Part shown: piece after piece, positions 7,072 through 15,238 of the stretch
Layout: the number at the start of each line of letters is the position of its first letter
Numbering within the stretch: the stretch's first letter is position 1
Origin: Anaerolineae bacterium
GTDB lineage: Bacteria; Chloroflexota; Anaerolineae; Aggregatilineales; UBA3940
Assembly: GCA_016926985.1 (NCBI GenBank)
Contig: JAFGNO010000195.1
Coordinates: forward strand, 1-17,545
DNA length: 17,545 nucleotides
Direction of reading: 5' to 3'
Program-made: the position numbers and the translations under genes
Notes under the pieces: generated by a model
The model's input: the letters and a program-made list of their open reading frames with translations, nothing else
Database searches by the model: none
What the model was told of the DNA's origin: nothing

Positions 7072-9348
7072 CTAGAAAATGGGATCCATGACAAGCGCCG
7101 GGTGATTGTGCTGTTCCAACCAGGCCAGCAGTTCATCAACCGTGGCGGCATTGCGCTCATCAGCAATCCGGTCAATCAGGTCGGGGTCTCCTTCCCGCTC
7201 CGCGACTGCTCGCAATTCATCTGCCATGGATTCTTTCAGGAAGCTGCTCATCCAAACCACACGCTTAAAGCCGCCGTCGGCTGAGATGAACTTGGGGCTG
7301 ATCAGGTAGAATTTCCCAACGCCCATTACACCGGGAGTCTGCAAGCCGCCGCCTGCCATGCCCGCCAGCGTGCTGAAGGTCATTCCCGCGGGGGTCATGC
7401 TTGTATCCTCGCGGCTGACGACCATCACGCCATTAGACTCCGGGATCAACATCACGATGCATTCGAAGCAGCCACATGCCGTCATGGGATTTTCCATGAT
7501 TGAATACATGGCAACTTCTTCCACAACGCCATGCGACCCCACCTTTGCATAGTCATTGGTGCCTTCCCAGTATCCTTTTTCCGTGTCAATGGGCCGGCCC
7601 AGCTTGATGGGCTGGTTTGGCCCGGTCGGGTTGATGCTGTAGGAAGCTTTACAGTCCAGCCAGTTGTAAGCGCCACACAGGCCCAGCCGCTCCGGGCTGA
7701 CGATGCATACATGATTTGGTGCAAAGGACTGGCACAGCGTGCATGAATAGAACTCGTCGACCGAATCGTCTGTCAGGTCGGCGAGCCGCTTGTTCCGAAA
7801 GTCATAGGCTTCGCGGGCTGTCTCCAGCCATGCCTGGAACTGCTCAGGGTCGGTGTATATGGTCACCTGGATTTTATCGACAATCGCGCCAAAGTCGGCA
7901 TGGAAGCGGGCGTGCAGGATTTTGCCAAAGTGCTCCAGATTGAAGCCCGCGTCCGCTGCAGAATTGGAAATCCGGATCCAGGTAATATCGCGCTGTCCGA
8001 TATGCTGAATGCCCGAAGCGCCATTCACAAAATAGTGAAACTGTCGCTCAAGCACCGGCTCAAAGTCCTTCTGCATTTCACGTCCGGCTGCCTGTACCAC
8101 AATACCCATATCCATGCTGCCCTGTGGCTCAATTTCATCAAACGTTGGGCCAACAATCTCAATCTGCCCATCGACAACTTCATCCATGGGCGCCATATAG
8201 AGATATTCAAAGCAGCGCGAATTCTTCCCACCGAACTCAACACGCATATCGGTCCGGCGCACCACCTCGCCCTCGAAAGCCGATCCGTAAGGAACAGGCA
8301 CGGGGACATCGGCCATCTTGATCTTGACGCCGCGCACTTCAATGCATTTCTGCACGAGCCGTTCAGCTCGCTCCAGATCGTCAGCGCCGTCAATCTCATC
8401 AAAGGGCATGCTGACAACATGTTCATAGGTTGTGATACCCGTTGGGAGAATCTCCGGGATGACTGTATCCGCAATGACCGGGAAGCCGTAGTTGATGGCG
8501 CCGGCTGCGGCCGCATACTTCAGGTCATCCACCTCACCCAGCGCAAGCACAAAGGCAAATACGCGATCCCGGTTATACTCCAGAATCCTGCGTGCCATAC
8601 CGCCCTTCAGGCCGCCGAAGGTGAGCGCAGAACGGGTTGCAAATCCCAGAGCATAGATGGCGCTGATCGTATCCGTGCCAAAAGGCACCGTGTAGGTGTC
8701 GTAGCCCAGATCGACGCCCTCTTCCATGAGCTGGTGAATGATGCTGCGGCCATTGACATTACCCGACAGAAAGACCAGGATGTTGCGGCGCTGAAGCTCG
8801 CGGACAATCTTCACCGCGATCTCATTCGTTTTTGCAGCCCCAACAATTGCTGCGAAACCGGGCATACGCCCATCAACAAGCTGGATGCCCCATGAACGAA
8901 GCTGGATATCGTCAATGGCTCCGTTCAGGCGCCCGGTCAATCCATTATCCCCGCCTGCCTGGTAGACCGTCCCGCCAGCCAGGGTAAATCCGGGCATTGG
9001 CTCGGGTTGAAGCCCGTATAACTGACGGATTACCTCAATTGTTTCAGCAGCAAGCAAGGTCGCCATTCCGCTGTCCAGTGTCTCGCCCAGATAGGGTGTC
9101 CACTTATTCGGGGATGGGGCAGGGTGAAGCAGTCGCCGGGCCTGGTTCATCACTTCCGGAAGCTGACCCAGCGTCTCAACAGCAAACCCGGTCATGCCAT
9201 AGATCACCGGCAGATAGTAGGCCGTATTGGGGAAGGCTACCGGTGTATCCGGTCCTTTCTCCGCCAGGGCCTTATCCAGCATCAGTTCGGCTTCAGTAAC
9301 CAGCGCATTCGCTCCGCGGATGGCCCGCGTGGCAATATATCGTGACAT
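7072..9348 (-). CDS. acsB: AcsB, acetyl-CoA synthase (CODH/ACS alpha subunit)
   Basis: AcsB condenses CO, the methyl group from AcsCD and CoA into acetyl-CoA at the Ni-Ni-[4Fe-4S] A-cluster. All ligands are present: C536, C539, C548 and C558 for the cubane, with exactly the spacing of Moorella AcsB (3, 9 and 10), and the C625-G626-C627 motif for nickel, again 67 residues after the last cubane cysteine. The N-terminal CODH-contacting domain (about 1-330) is present, which archaeal CdhC lacks. The length of 758 is about 30 residues more than Moorella. ATG 9348 has GGAG 8 nt upstream, and the acsA stop is 11 nt before it, so the two complex subunits are coupled. The CBS gene follows after 24 nt. 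Confidence 0.97.
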   Translation of the reverse strand: MSRYIATRAIRGANALVTEAELMLDKALAEKGPDTPVAFPNTAYYLPVIYGMTGFAVETLGQLPEVMNQARRLLHPAPSPNKWTPYLGETLDSGMATLLAAETIEVIRQLYGLQPEPMPGFTLAGGTVYQAGGDNGLTGRLNGAIDDIQLRSWGIQLVDGRMPGFAAIVGAAKTNEIAVKIVRELQRRNILVFLSGNVNGRSIIHQLMEEGVDLGYDTYTVPFGTDTISAIYALGFATRSALTFGGLKGGMARRILEYNRDRVFAFVLALGEVDDLKYAAAAGAINYGFPVIADTVIPEILPTGITTYEHVVSMPFDEIDGADDLERAERLVQKCIEVRGVKIKMADVPVPVPYGSAFEGEVVRRTDMRVEFGGKNSRCFEYLYMAPMDEVVDGQIEIVGPTFDEIEPQGSMDMGIVVQAAGREMQKDFEPVLERQFHYFVNGASGIQHIGQRDITWIRISNSAADAGFNLEHFGKILHARFHADFGAIVDKIQVTIYTDPEQFQAWLETAREAYDFRNKRLADLTDDSVDEFYSCTLCQSFAPNHVCIVSPERLGLCGAYNWLDCKASYSINPTGPNQPIKLGRPIDTEKGYWEGTNDYAKVGSHGVVEEVAMYSIMENPMTACGCFECIVMLIPESNGVMVVSREDTSMTPAGMTFSTLAGMAGGGLQTPGVMGVGKFYLISPKFISADGGFKRVVWMSSFLKESMADELRAVAEREGDPDLIDRIADERNAATVDELLAWLEQHNHPALVMDPIF

Positions 9349-9359
9349 CTGCTCTTCTC

Positions 9360-11372
9360 CTACTTATCTGAGGCGCCGTAAAGCGCAGCGCGCCGCTCTA
9401 CAATGGGTAGTGATTCAAATTCCAGCATACGGGCATCGCCACTTTGACCAAACTTGTTGGGATCGTAGGCCGGCAGCCCCAGCGCCGCACGTTTTTTATC
9501 GATGTGAGCCAAAGTGGCGTTGACCATTTCATCCGGGTCGTTGATGAAAATCAGCTTGCCGCCATACAGGTCTTCCCAACCCTGGTCAATGAAGCTTTCT
9601 ACATCAGTGCTCCCGCTCACTCTGTCTGGCATCCCTTCGACAGGGTTGGAGCCGCCAAAGATGACGCATGCGCCGGAGGCAACACAGTAGCTCCCAATGG
9701 ACAGCGCCTTCTCGCTCATCCATTCTGGCGCAAGGCCGACTGCCGGGACCTGATCGATATCATCGCCCAGGCCGCCTTCATTCACCATTTGCGTCAATAC
9801 GGTCAGGATTCGCGTGTTATCCACGCAGGAGCCCATGTGGAGCACCGGAGGAATACCGACCGTTTCCATGATCTCGCGCAGGCCGGGTCCGACCAGGTCC
9901 AGCGAGTCCCCCAGCATGTGGCCCAACTTGGCGCTGGCAATGGCGCCACAACCAGTCTCCACAATCAGGACGTCCTGCTTGAGGAGTTGTTCAGCAACAT
10001 AGGTGTGGAAGAAGTCGTGCTGGCTGCGTGGGTTATTGCAGCCCACAATGGCAGCCACGCCGCGAATGCGCCCGGACATGATCGCATCGTTCAGCGGACG
10101 GAAGGAGGCCCGGTAAGACCCGCCCAGCATGTAGTTGATATATTCGTGTGAGAAGCCGGGGATCAGGTCTTCACGATGGATCGGAATCTGTGTTTCCCCA
10201 CGGTTCTTATAGTTGTCAATCGCCACTTTAAGGATTTCTTTGGCAATTGTCAGCGCCCGGTGCTCGTCAAACTCCATGTGAGTGGCACCCGTGATCCTGA
10301 CCTTTGGCGAAGTGGTGATGATTTTGGTGTGGAAGTTGCTCGCCAGAGCTACCAGTGCCTGCATGATGCACTGGACATCCACAATCATGGCTTCAACTGC
10401 CCCGGTCATAATGGCCAGTTCCTGCTGCAGGAAGTTGCCCGCTGCCGGGATGCCCTGGCGCATCAGTATTTCGTTCGCCGTGCAGCAGATGCCGGAGAGG
10501 TTAATCCCGCTGGCTCCCGCCGCTTTGGCATACTCAATCATCTCGGGGTCCTGTGTCGCTGCCACAATCATCTGGCTGAGTGTGGGCTCGTGACCATGTA
10601 CGATCACATTGATCATATCATCCCTTAACACACCCAGGTTGGCTTGACCAAGCACAGGGGCCGGGGTGCCAAACAGGATGTCAGAGACATCGGTCGCGAT
10701 CATGCTCCCGCCCCAGCCATCCGAAATTGCAGTGCGAATAGCATGTTGGAGAATGTGCGTTGGGTCCTGGTCATCGCCTATGTGGGTGCGGTGGAGGGAT
10801 TCAACAATCTCGCGGTCAACGCCGCGTGGCATCACGCCTTTTTCCCGCCACAACTTAATTCTTTTCTCTGGCGCCCGACTTGTCGGAACTAACTCGCCTC
10901 GCTGCTGACCAAACTGCGCAATATACAGATCGGCCAGATCGTTGGCAATCTCCTCCGGTGCGCGGCCCTCAATGGGAATGTCATACATGGCTGCAACTGT
11001 TCGCAGCCGTGCTACGTCGCGGATGGTATACCCTTCAGCCTCGCCGTTGGCAACGGCTTTCAGCGTGAAGGCCATGTCACGCCCGTGATCCGAGTGTGCC
11101 GATGCCCCGGCAGCAATCGCCCGGATCAGGTTGCGGGCCTGGATCGTACCAATTGTTGCGCCGCAGACGCCGGTGGAGCCGTCCTTGGTCAGCCGACAGG
11201 GACCCATACCGCACAGTTTGCAGCACATACCTGCCGACCCGATATTACAGGCCGTCATGTCGTCCGCGCGGTGGAAGGCGGTGCCGATGCCAAGCGAGTC
11301 GGCCCGGATCAGCATTTCCTGTGCTGCGAGGTCGATGGTTTTTTCTTCAGCCGTGCGTTTCTCTTTAGCCAT
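9360..11372 (-). CDS. acsA: AcsA, Ni-Fe carbon monoxide dehydrogenase catalytic subunit
   Basis: This enzyme interconverts CO2 and CO at the Ni-Fe-S C-cluster and passes CO to AcsB. The 670 residues match the family. N-terminal D- and B-cluster cysteines are C42, C50, C51, C54, C59 and C70. The C59-C70 loop is a few residues shorter than I recall for Moorella and Carboxydothermus enzymes. C-cluster ligands are recognisable: H261 in HGHEP, C296/C297 in GICCTAN, C335 in DVQC, C445 in GCNNPR, C475 in ETGCGA and C516 in MGSCVDNTR, with the acid-base K555 in SEKALS. GGAG lies 8 nt before ATG 11372. The preceding HMA-like gene ends 3 nt upstream. Adjacency to acsB marks it as the ACS-linked form rather than a stand-alone CooS. 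Confidence 0.97.
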   Translation of the reverse strand: MAKEKRTAEEKTIDLAAQEMLIRADSLGIGTAFHRADDMTACNIGSAGMCCKLCGMGPCRLTKDGSTGVCGATIGTIQARNLIRAIAAGASAHSDHGRDMAFTLKAVANGEAEGYTIRDVARLRTVAAMYDIPIEGRAPEEIANDLADLYIAQFGQQRGELVPTSRAPEKRIKLWREKGVMPRGVDREIVESLHRTHIGDDQDPTHILQHAIRTAISDGWGGSMIATDVSDILFGTPAPVLGQANLGVLRDDMINVIVHGHEPTLSQMIVAATQDPEMIEYAKAAGASGINLSGICCTANEILMRQGIPAAGNFLQQELAIMTGAVEAMIVDVQCIMQALVALASNFHTKIITTSPKVRITGATHMEFDEHRALTIAKEILKVAIDNYKNRGETQIPIHREDLIPGFSHEYINYMLGGSYRASFRPLNDAIMSGRIRGVAAIVGCNNPRSQHDFFHTYVAEQLLKQDVLIVETGCGAIASAKLGHMLGDSLDLVGPGLREIMETVGIPPVLHMGSCVDNTRILTVLTQMVNEGGLGDDIDQVPAVGLAPEWMSEKALSIGSYCVASGACVIFGGSNPVEGMPDRVSGSTDVESFIDQGWEDLYGGKLIFINDPDEMVNATLAHIDKKRAALGLPAYDPNKFGQSGDARMLEFESLPIVERRAALYGASDK

Positions 11373-11375
11373 GAA

Positions 11376-11774
11376 TTATTCTCCCTCGTCCATTCTTATG
11401 GTGAGCGAACCCATACCGGGGCATGGCCACAGGGGGCGACCACGATATGCAACATCCTGTCCAAAACTGACTACCTGTCCGATCCCCTCATACGCTGCAC
11501 TGTGCCGGTAGAAGATGTGATCTCCGTTTACTTCATTCACCGGTATCCCAGCCTCAGCAGGTGTGAGCAGATCGCCCAGATAACCCACCTCATCCAGAGG
11601 GGCTGTAATATCATCCGCCTGGATCTGAGATGGGTCGAAGGTAACCTCGATCACTTTAAATGCGCTGCTTGCATAGACTTCCTGGACGCCCGGTATCTCC
11701 AGCAAGATACGCCGGACTTCCAATACGTGATGATCGCCGTACATCGCTGGCAGATCGATTGTCAGGGTCTCCAT
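11376..11774 (-). CDS. HMA-fold-like protein, first gene of the acs operon, CxxC replaced by GDHH
   Basis: This 132-residue protein of unknown function is placed 3 nt before acsA. Residues about 1-68 follow the heavy-metal-associated (HMA) pattern: a beta strand, MxxxxxxV with H15 and H16, EVRRILLEIPGVQEVYAS, VIEVTFDPSQI and a closing DEVGYLGDLL. In true HMA domains the M is followed by a CxxC metal site; here that site reads G13-D-H-H16, so Cys ligation is lost. The remaining C-terminal half ends in RPLWPCPGMGSLTIRM with a single cysteine. By position it may aid nickel or cluster delivery to CODH/ACS, but that is a guess. ATG 11774 is preferred; an in-frame GTG two codons upstream has AAGG too close. 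Confidence 0.75.
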   Translation of the reverse strand: METLTIDLPAMYGDHHVLEVRRILLEIPGVQEVYASSAFKVIEVTFDPSQIQADDITAPLDEVGYLGDLLTPAEAGIPVNEVNGDHIFYRHSAAYEGIGQVVSFGQDVAYRGRPLWPCPGMGSLTIRMDEGE

Positions 11775-12162
11775 AGCCACCTACCTTTTCTGGTTGTCTC
11801 CTCAAGAGATAAAATAGAATGAACGAAATTCATCTGCGTCTTTATGGGGCTTATTGAGAATCAGCATTAGCTGCCCGCCAGAATCCGGGACTGATGCTAA
11901 CCGGTGGCAGATTTCGTGTGGTTACCACATACACTATGTATCAACGAAATATCCTGCTCAAGCGGAGTATCTCTCAATACCTACCAATCAAAACACCATA
12001 TTGTCTTACGCGGGATTTTGGCGATTTGTGGTAATCCCCTCAATATGAGCAGTTTACGGGATCGCGTAATGTGATGATAGTATCGCCTGTCACAATCAGA
12101 TTGGATGTTTGTCATAAGCATATGTGAAGATATTCCACCAGTTGCGCATCCATTCCTGATAC
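11775..12162 (-). promoter_or_regulatory. Gene-free gap with the probable acs operon promoter
   Basis: These 388 bp between the mutS stop and the first acs operon gene hold no convincing gene: a 61-codon minus-strand frame overlaps the mutS end and looks random. The best minus-strand promoter match is TTGAGA (11977-11972), an 18-bp spacer, and GATATT (11953-11948), putting a start near 11941. An alternative is TTGAGC with TACATA at a short 15-bp spacing. Two dyads lie just downstream at 11917-11941. No clear terminator for mutS was found, so some read-through from mutS is possible. Confidence 0.4.
11917..11941. promoter_or_regulatory. Two abutting dyads, candidate operators of the acs operon
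   Basis: TGTGGT-T-ACCACA (11917-11929) is a perfect 6-bp dyad with a single central base. ATACA-CTA-TGTAT (11929-11941) is a 5-bp dyad sharing its first base with the end of the former. They lie at about +1 to +25 of the predicted operon start, where a repressor would block transcription. They do not match the CooA (TGTCA-N6-TGACA) or CRP consensus. Regulator unknown. Confidence 0.35.
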
Positions 12163-14769
12163 TCAAGAGTCCTGTTGAGCACGTTTTTGCAGTTCGTAAA
12201 GCCGGGTAATCGCGTCAATCGGAGACATCTCATCGATACGCATCTGCCGGATCTCTTCAATAACCGGATGAGGGCCTGTGGTAAACAGGGCAAGCTGCGG
12301 CGGCGCGTCCGGGTCTGGCCTGACTGACCAGATATTATGCTGGCCCTCCAGCCCATCCAGAATTTCGGCTGCTCGCTGCACCACTGGGCCGGGAACCCCG
12401 GCCAGTTCCGCCACATAGATGCCATAGCTTTTGTCAGCCTTGCCCGGTTTGATGCTGTGCAGAAAAGCGACCTGCCCACCCCGTTCAACAACCGCGACAT
12501 TATAGTTGACAATTCCGGGCAGGATATTCTCCAGTTCAGTCAATTCATGGTAGTGCGTCGCAAATAGGGTTTTACCACCCATCCGGGGGTGGTTATGTAA
12601 GTACTCAATTACTGCACGCGCGATGGCCAGCCCATCGTATGTGCTGGTTCCGCGCCCGATCTCGTCCAGGATAACCAGGCTGCGACGGGTGCTCTGCTGA
12701 AGGATCAGCGCAGTTTCGATCATCTCGACCATGAAGGTACTCTGGCCAGCATGAATCTCGTCCTGTGCACCGATACGGGTAAAAATCCGGTCCACCAATC
12801 CTATGGTTGCCTCATCCGCCGGCACATAGCTCCCAATCTGGGCCAGCAGGACAATCAGCGCCACCTGGCGCAAATAGGTGCTTTTCCCCGACATATTCGG
12901 GCCGGTCAATATGTGGATCCGCTTGCCATTGGCAAAGGTGGTGTCGTTTGGGACGAACCGTTCTGTGCGCAGAAGCTGCTCGACAACCGGGTGTCTGCCA
13001 TTGGCAATTTCGAGAACATCTTCCTCAGTGAGCTGAGGGCGCACATAGCCATTTCGGGCCGCCACTTCAGCCAGGGTCGTGCAGACATCAATCCGTGCAA
13101 CAATTTGAGCAGCCTTGAGCATTGGCTCACTGTATGCGGCAAGCTGGCGGAGCAGATCGCGATATAACTCGACCTCAAGTGTATGGATCTCTTCTTCTGC
13201 ATTGAGCAGGCGGACTTCGACCTCTTTCATCTGTGATGTGATATATCGCTCGGCATTGACCAGCGTTTGCTTGCGCATATAATCATCGGGCACCAGGTCC
13301 GTGTTTGCGCGGGTCACCTCAATGTAGTATCCGAACACCTTGTTATAGCCGACCTTCAGGTTTTTAATCCCTGTTCGCTCACGCTCAACCGATTCCAGGC
13401 TGTTAATGTAGTTCCTGGCATCTGCGCTGTCTTTGATCAGGGTATCAAGCTCCGGGGAATACCCTTTGCGGATCAGTCCGATAGTCCCGGTCGTAGCCGG
13501 GGGATCCTCGTCCAGTGCCCGACCGATCAGATCAATAACATCTTCCAGAGGATTGAGATCGTTGCCCAGGTCCCTGATAATCTGCTCACTGCTTATTAAG
13601 TAGCCGCGTAAAGTGGGAATGGTCTCCAGGGTGGTTTTTAAGCTGATAAGCTCCCTGGGGCCGGCGGTCCCGGCCAGGACCCGGTTAGCCAGCCGCTCGA
13701 GATCGCCAAAAGATTTCAAAGTCTCTCGCACCTGGACACGAAAGGCGCCATCCACAAAGAAGCCCTCAACAGTGTCCAACCGGCGTTCCAGGCGTTGGAT
13801 GTCCAGCAGGGGACGTGACAGCCACTTGCGCAAGAGCCGGCTGCCCCCAGGTGTCAGCGTCAGATCGAGAATCCCAAGCAGGGCCCCGCGCGTCTGCCTT
13901 CCGCGAATGGTTTCCATCAGTTCAAGATTGCGGCGGGTGGGTGCATCCAGCACCATATATTCGCTGGTGGAATAAGTGGACAGGGTGCTGAGCCGGATCA
14001 GCCCGCCTTTCTGGGTCTCCTGCACATACTGGATAATCACACCCGCAGCACTGGTTGCTATCTCTTTCCCGTCCAGCCCAAAAGGAATAAGGTTGTTAAC
14101 CCGGAAATGCTGCTCAAGGCTGGCCGCGGCGGTCCGGGGATCGAACCGCCAATCGGGTATCCCGGTGGTGGGGATATCGCCCAATTGAGATAATAATACG
14201 CCCTGCTCCAGAACGGTTTCAGGCAATAAGCATTCACGTGGGCTCAGCCTGGCTACTTCCTGCTGCAGGATTCCCAGCATATCGGTTTCAACGACTTCTG
14301 TGACCGCAAACTCCCCGGTTGAGATATCTGTATAGGCAATCCCGATCCCTTTCAGCCTCTCATCATCTGAGAAAAATGGGGAAACAGCCAGGAGGTAATT
14401 GTTTTGCCGCTCAGGCAGCAGGGCTGGCTCGGTCACGGTTCCCGGCGTCACCACCCGAACCACATCACGCGGCATCAAGCCGTCGACAGGTTCATCGCCA
14501 ATCTGATCACAGATGGCGACATGATAGCCCTTGTCAATCAGGCGGGCGATATAGTTTTCTGCTGCGTGATGCGGGATGCCGGCCATTGGAACCCGCTGAT
14601 TCTTTGAGACGTTGCGGCTGGTCAGCACAATATCCAGCTCTCGCGAGGCGATCTCGGCATCTTCATCAAATGTTTCATAGAAATCGCCCAACCGGAAAAA
14701 CACAATTGCGCTGGGAAACTGGCGTTTGATGTCAAGATACTGCTGACGAACGGGCGTCACTTTGGCCAT
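12163..14769 (-). CDS. mutS: DNA mismatch repair ATPase MutS
   Basis: MutS recognises base mismatches and small loops and starts methyl- or nick-directed repair. The 868 residues are full length. The N-terminal mismatch-binding domain has FFRLGDFYETF with the F30-x-E32 wedge. Connector, lever and clamp domains follow. The ATPase has Walker A GPNMSGKST (623-631), Walker B LVILDE with D702/E703, then GRGTST and the ATHYHEL switch. The start at ATG 14769 fits the family N-terminus (QQYLDIKRQ), although the SD is weak, with AAGGA about 12 nt upstream. mutL is not adjacent. The gene is divergent from the pilin gene and unrelated in role to the acs cluster. Confidence 0.97.
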   Translation of the reverse strand: MAKVTPVRQQYLDIKRQFPSAIVFFRLGDFYETFDEDAEIASRELDIVLTSRNVSKNQRVPMAGIPHHAAENYIARLIDKGYHVAICDQIGDEPVDGLMPRDVVRVVTPGTVTEPALLPERQNNYLLAVSPFFSDDERLKGIGIAYTDISTGEFAVTEVVETDMLGILQQEVARLSPRECLLPETVLEQGVLLSQLGDIPTTGIPDWRFDPRTAAASLEQHFRVNNLIPFGLDGKEIATSAAGVIIQYVQETQKGGLIRLSTLSTYSTSEYMVLDAPTRRNLELMETIRGRQTRGALLGILDLTLTPGGSRLLRKWLSRPLLDIQRLERRLDTVEGFFVDGAFRVQVRETLKSFGDLERLANRVLAGTAGPRELISLKTTLETIPTLRGYLISSEQIIRDLGNDLNPLEDVIDLIGRALDEDPPATTGTIGLIRKGYSPELDTLIKDSADARNYINSLESVERERTGIKNLKVGYNKVFGYYIEVTRANTDLVPDDYMRKQTLVNAERYITSQMKEVEVRLLNAEEEIHTLEVELYRDLLRQLAAYSEPMLKAAQIVARIDVCTTLAEVAARNGYVRPQLTEEDVLEIANGRHPVVEQLLRTERFVPNDTTFANGKRIHILTGPNMSGKSTYLRQVALIVLLAQIGSYVPADEATIGLVDRIFTRIGAQDEIHAGQSTFMVEMIETALILQQSTRRSLVILDEIGRGTSTYDGLAIARAVIEYLHNHPRMGGKTLFATHYHELTELENILPGIVNYNVAVVERGGQVAFLHSIKPGKADKSYGIYVAELAGVPGPVVQRAAEILDGLEGQHNIWSVRPDPDAPPQLALFTTGPHPVIEEIRQMRIDEMSPIDAITRLYELQKRAQQDS

Positions 14770-14962
14770 GGAGTATATGCATTCCTTACGCAGAATTTAC
14801 CGCGCCTATTGTAGCGCACCCTTCAATTTGTGGCATGGCGCGACAATCGTGTAGTCTGTAATACCGCTGTAATAAATTGTTACTCAAGTACCCTTGCTAT
14901 TATACAGAAGTGTGCTATGATATAAATCAGGTATAGTTCTATACTAAAAAAGGAGTTAAACT
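14770..14962. promoter_or_regulatory. Divergent control region for mutS and the pilin gene
   Basis: On the plus strand TTGCTA (14894-14899), a 16-bp spacer and TATGAT (14916-14921, 5 of 6 matches) form a good promoter for the pilin. A perfect GTATAG-TT-CTATAC dyad (14931-14944) lies between the -10 and the ribosome site, as an operator or 5'-UTR element. On the minus strand TTGAGT (14887-14882) with TATTAC (14863-14858) is a weaker candidate for mutS. The two -35 boxes are only a few bases apart. Confidence 0.5.
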
Positions 14963-15109
14963 ATGTTATTCGTTCCGCGTGAAGAAGGTCAGGGCCTCGT
15001 TGAGTATGCACTCATCCTGGTGCTGGTCGCCGTTGTCGTGATCGTCATCCTGGCGCTGCTTGGCCCAGTTATTGGTGACGTTTTCAGCAACATTATTGAC
15101 CAGATCTAA
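14963..15109 (+). CDS. Flp/Fap-type IVb pilin, 48 residues
   Basis: This tiny prepilin-like protein has the type IVb signature. A short charged leader (MLFVPREEG) ends in G9, followed by QGLVEYALIL, with Glu at +5 and Tyr at +6 after the predicted prepilin peptidase cut, then an uninterrupted hydrophobic helix (about 16-38) and a short polar tail SNIIDQI. Such pilins assemble into Flp/Tad pili for surface attachment. AGGAG lies 7 nt before ATG 14963. No tad assembly genes (ATPase, TadB/C, TadV peptidase, secretin) are in the window, so assembly would depend on genes elsewhere. It has its own promoter and a strong terminator, making a single-gene unit suited to high expression. Confidence 0.9.
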   Translation: MLFVPREEGQGLVEYALILVLVAVVVIVILALLGPVIGDVFSNIIDQI

Positions 15110-15123
15110 CCTTCAATACACAT

Positions 15124-15160
15124 AACAAAACGGGGCAGCATAGCTGCCCCGTTTTGTTTT
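15124..15160 (+). terminator. Very strong Rho-independent terminator after the pilin gene
   Basis: AACAAAACGGGGCAGC (15124-15139) pairs with GCTGCCCCGTTTTGTT (15143-15158), a perfect 16-bp stem with a 3-nt ATA loop and a T-rich 3' side (TTTTGTTTT). It lies 14 nt beyond the pilin stop and insulates the following kinase gene. The A-run on the other side could let it also act on the minus strand. Confidence 0.93.
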
Positions 15161-15238
15161 CCGCTTAACAGCCATATATGACGTATACTATTGGTGAAAA
15201 GCTCATAAATCATCCAGTTAAAGCAAGGATACGACCTG

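Noticed and set aside
7900..8895. 331-codon open frame on the plus strand
   Set aside because: It lies entirely antisense to acsB, whose ligand spacing and family match are unambiguous. The translated protein resembles no family and is a codon-bias shadow.
9444..10151. 235-codon open frame on the plus strand
   Set aside because: Antisense to acsA, with no recognisable motif and no ribosome site that would fit an independent gene.
11085..11822. 245-codon open frame on the plus strand
   Set aside because: It spans the antisense of the acsA start and the HMA-like gene, both of which have good SDs and family features. Its product looks random.
11981..12166. 61-codon minus-strand frame upstream of the acs operon
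   Set aside because: It starts inside the end of mutS, has no SD or recognisable sequence, and sits in a promoter-like gap.
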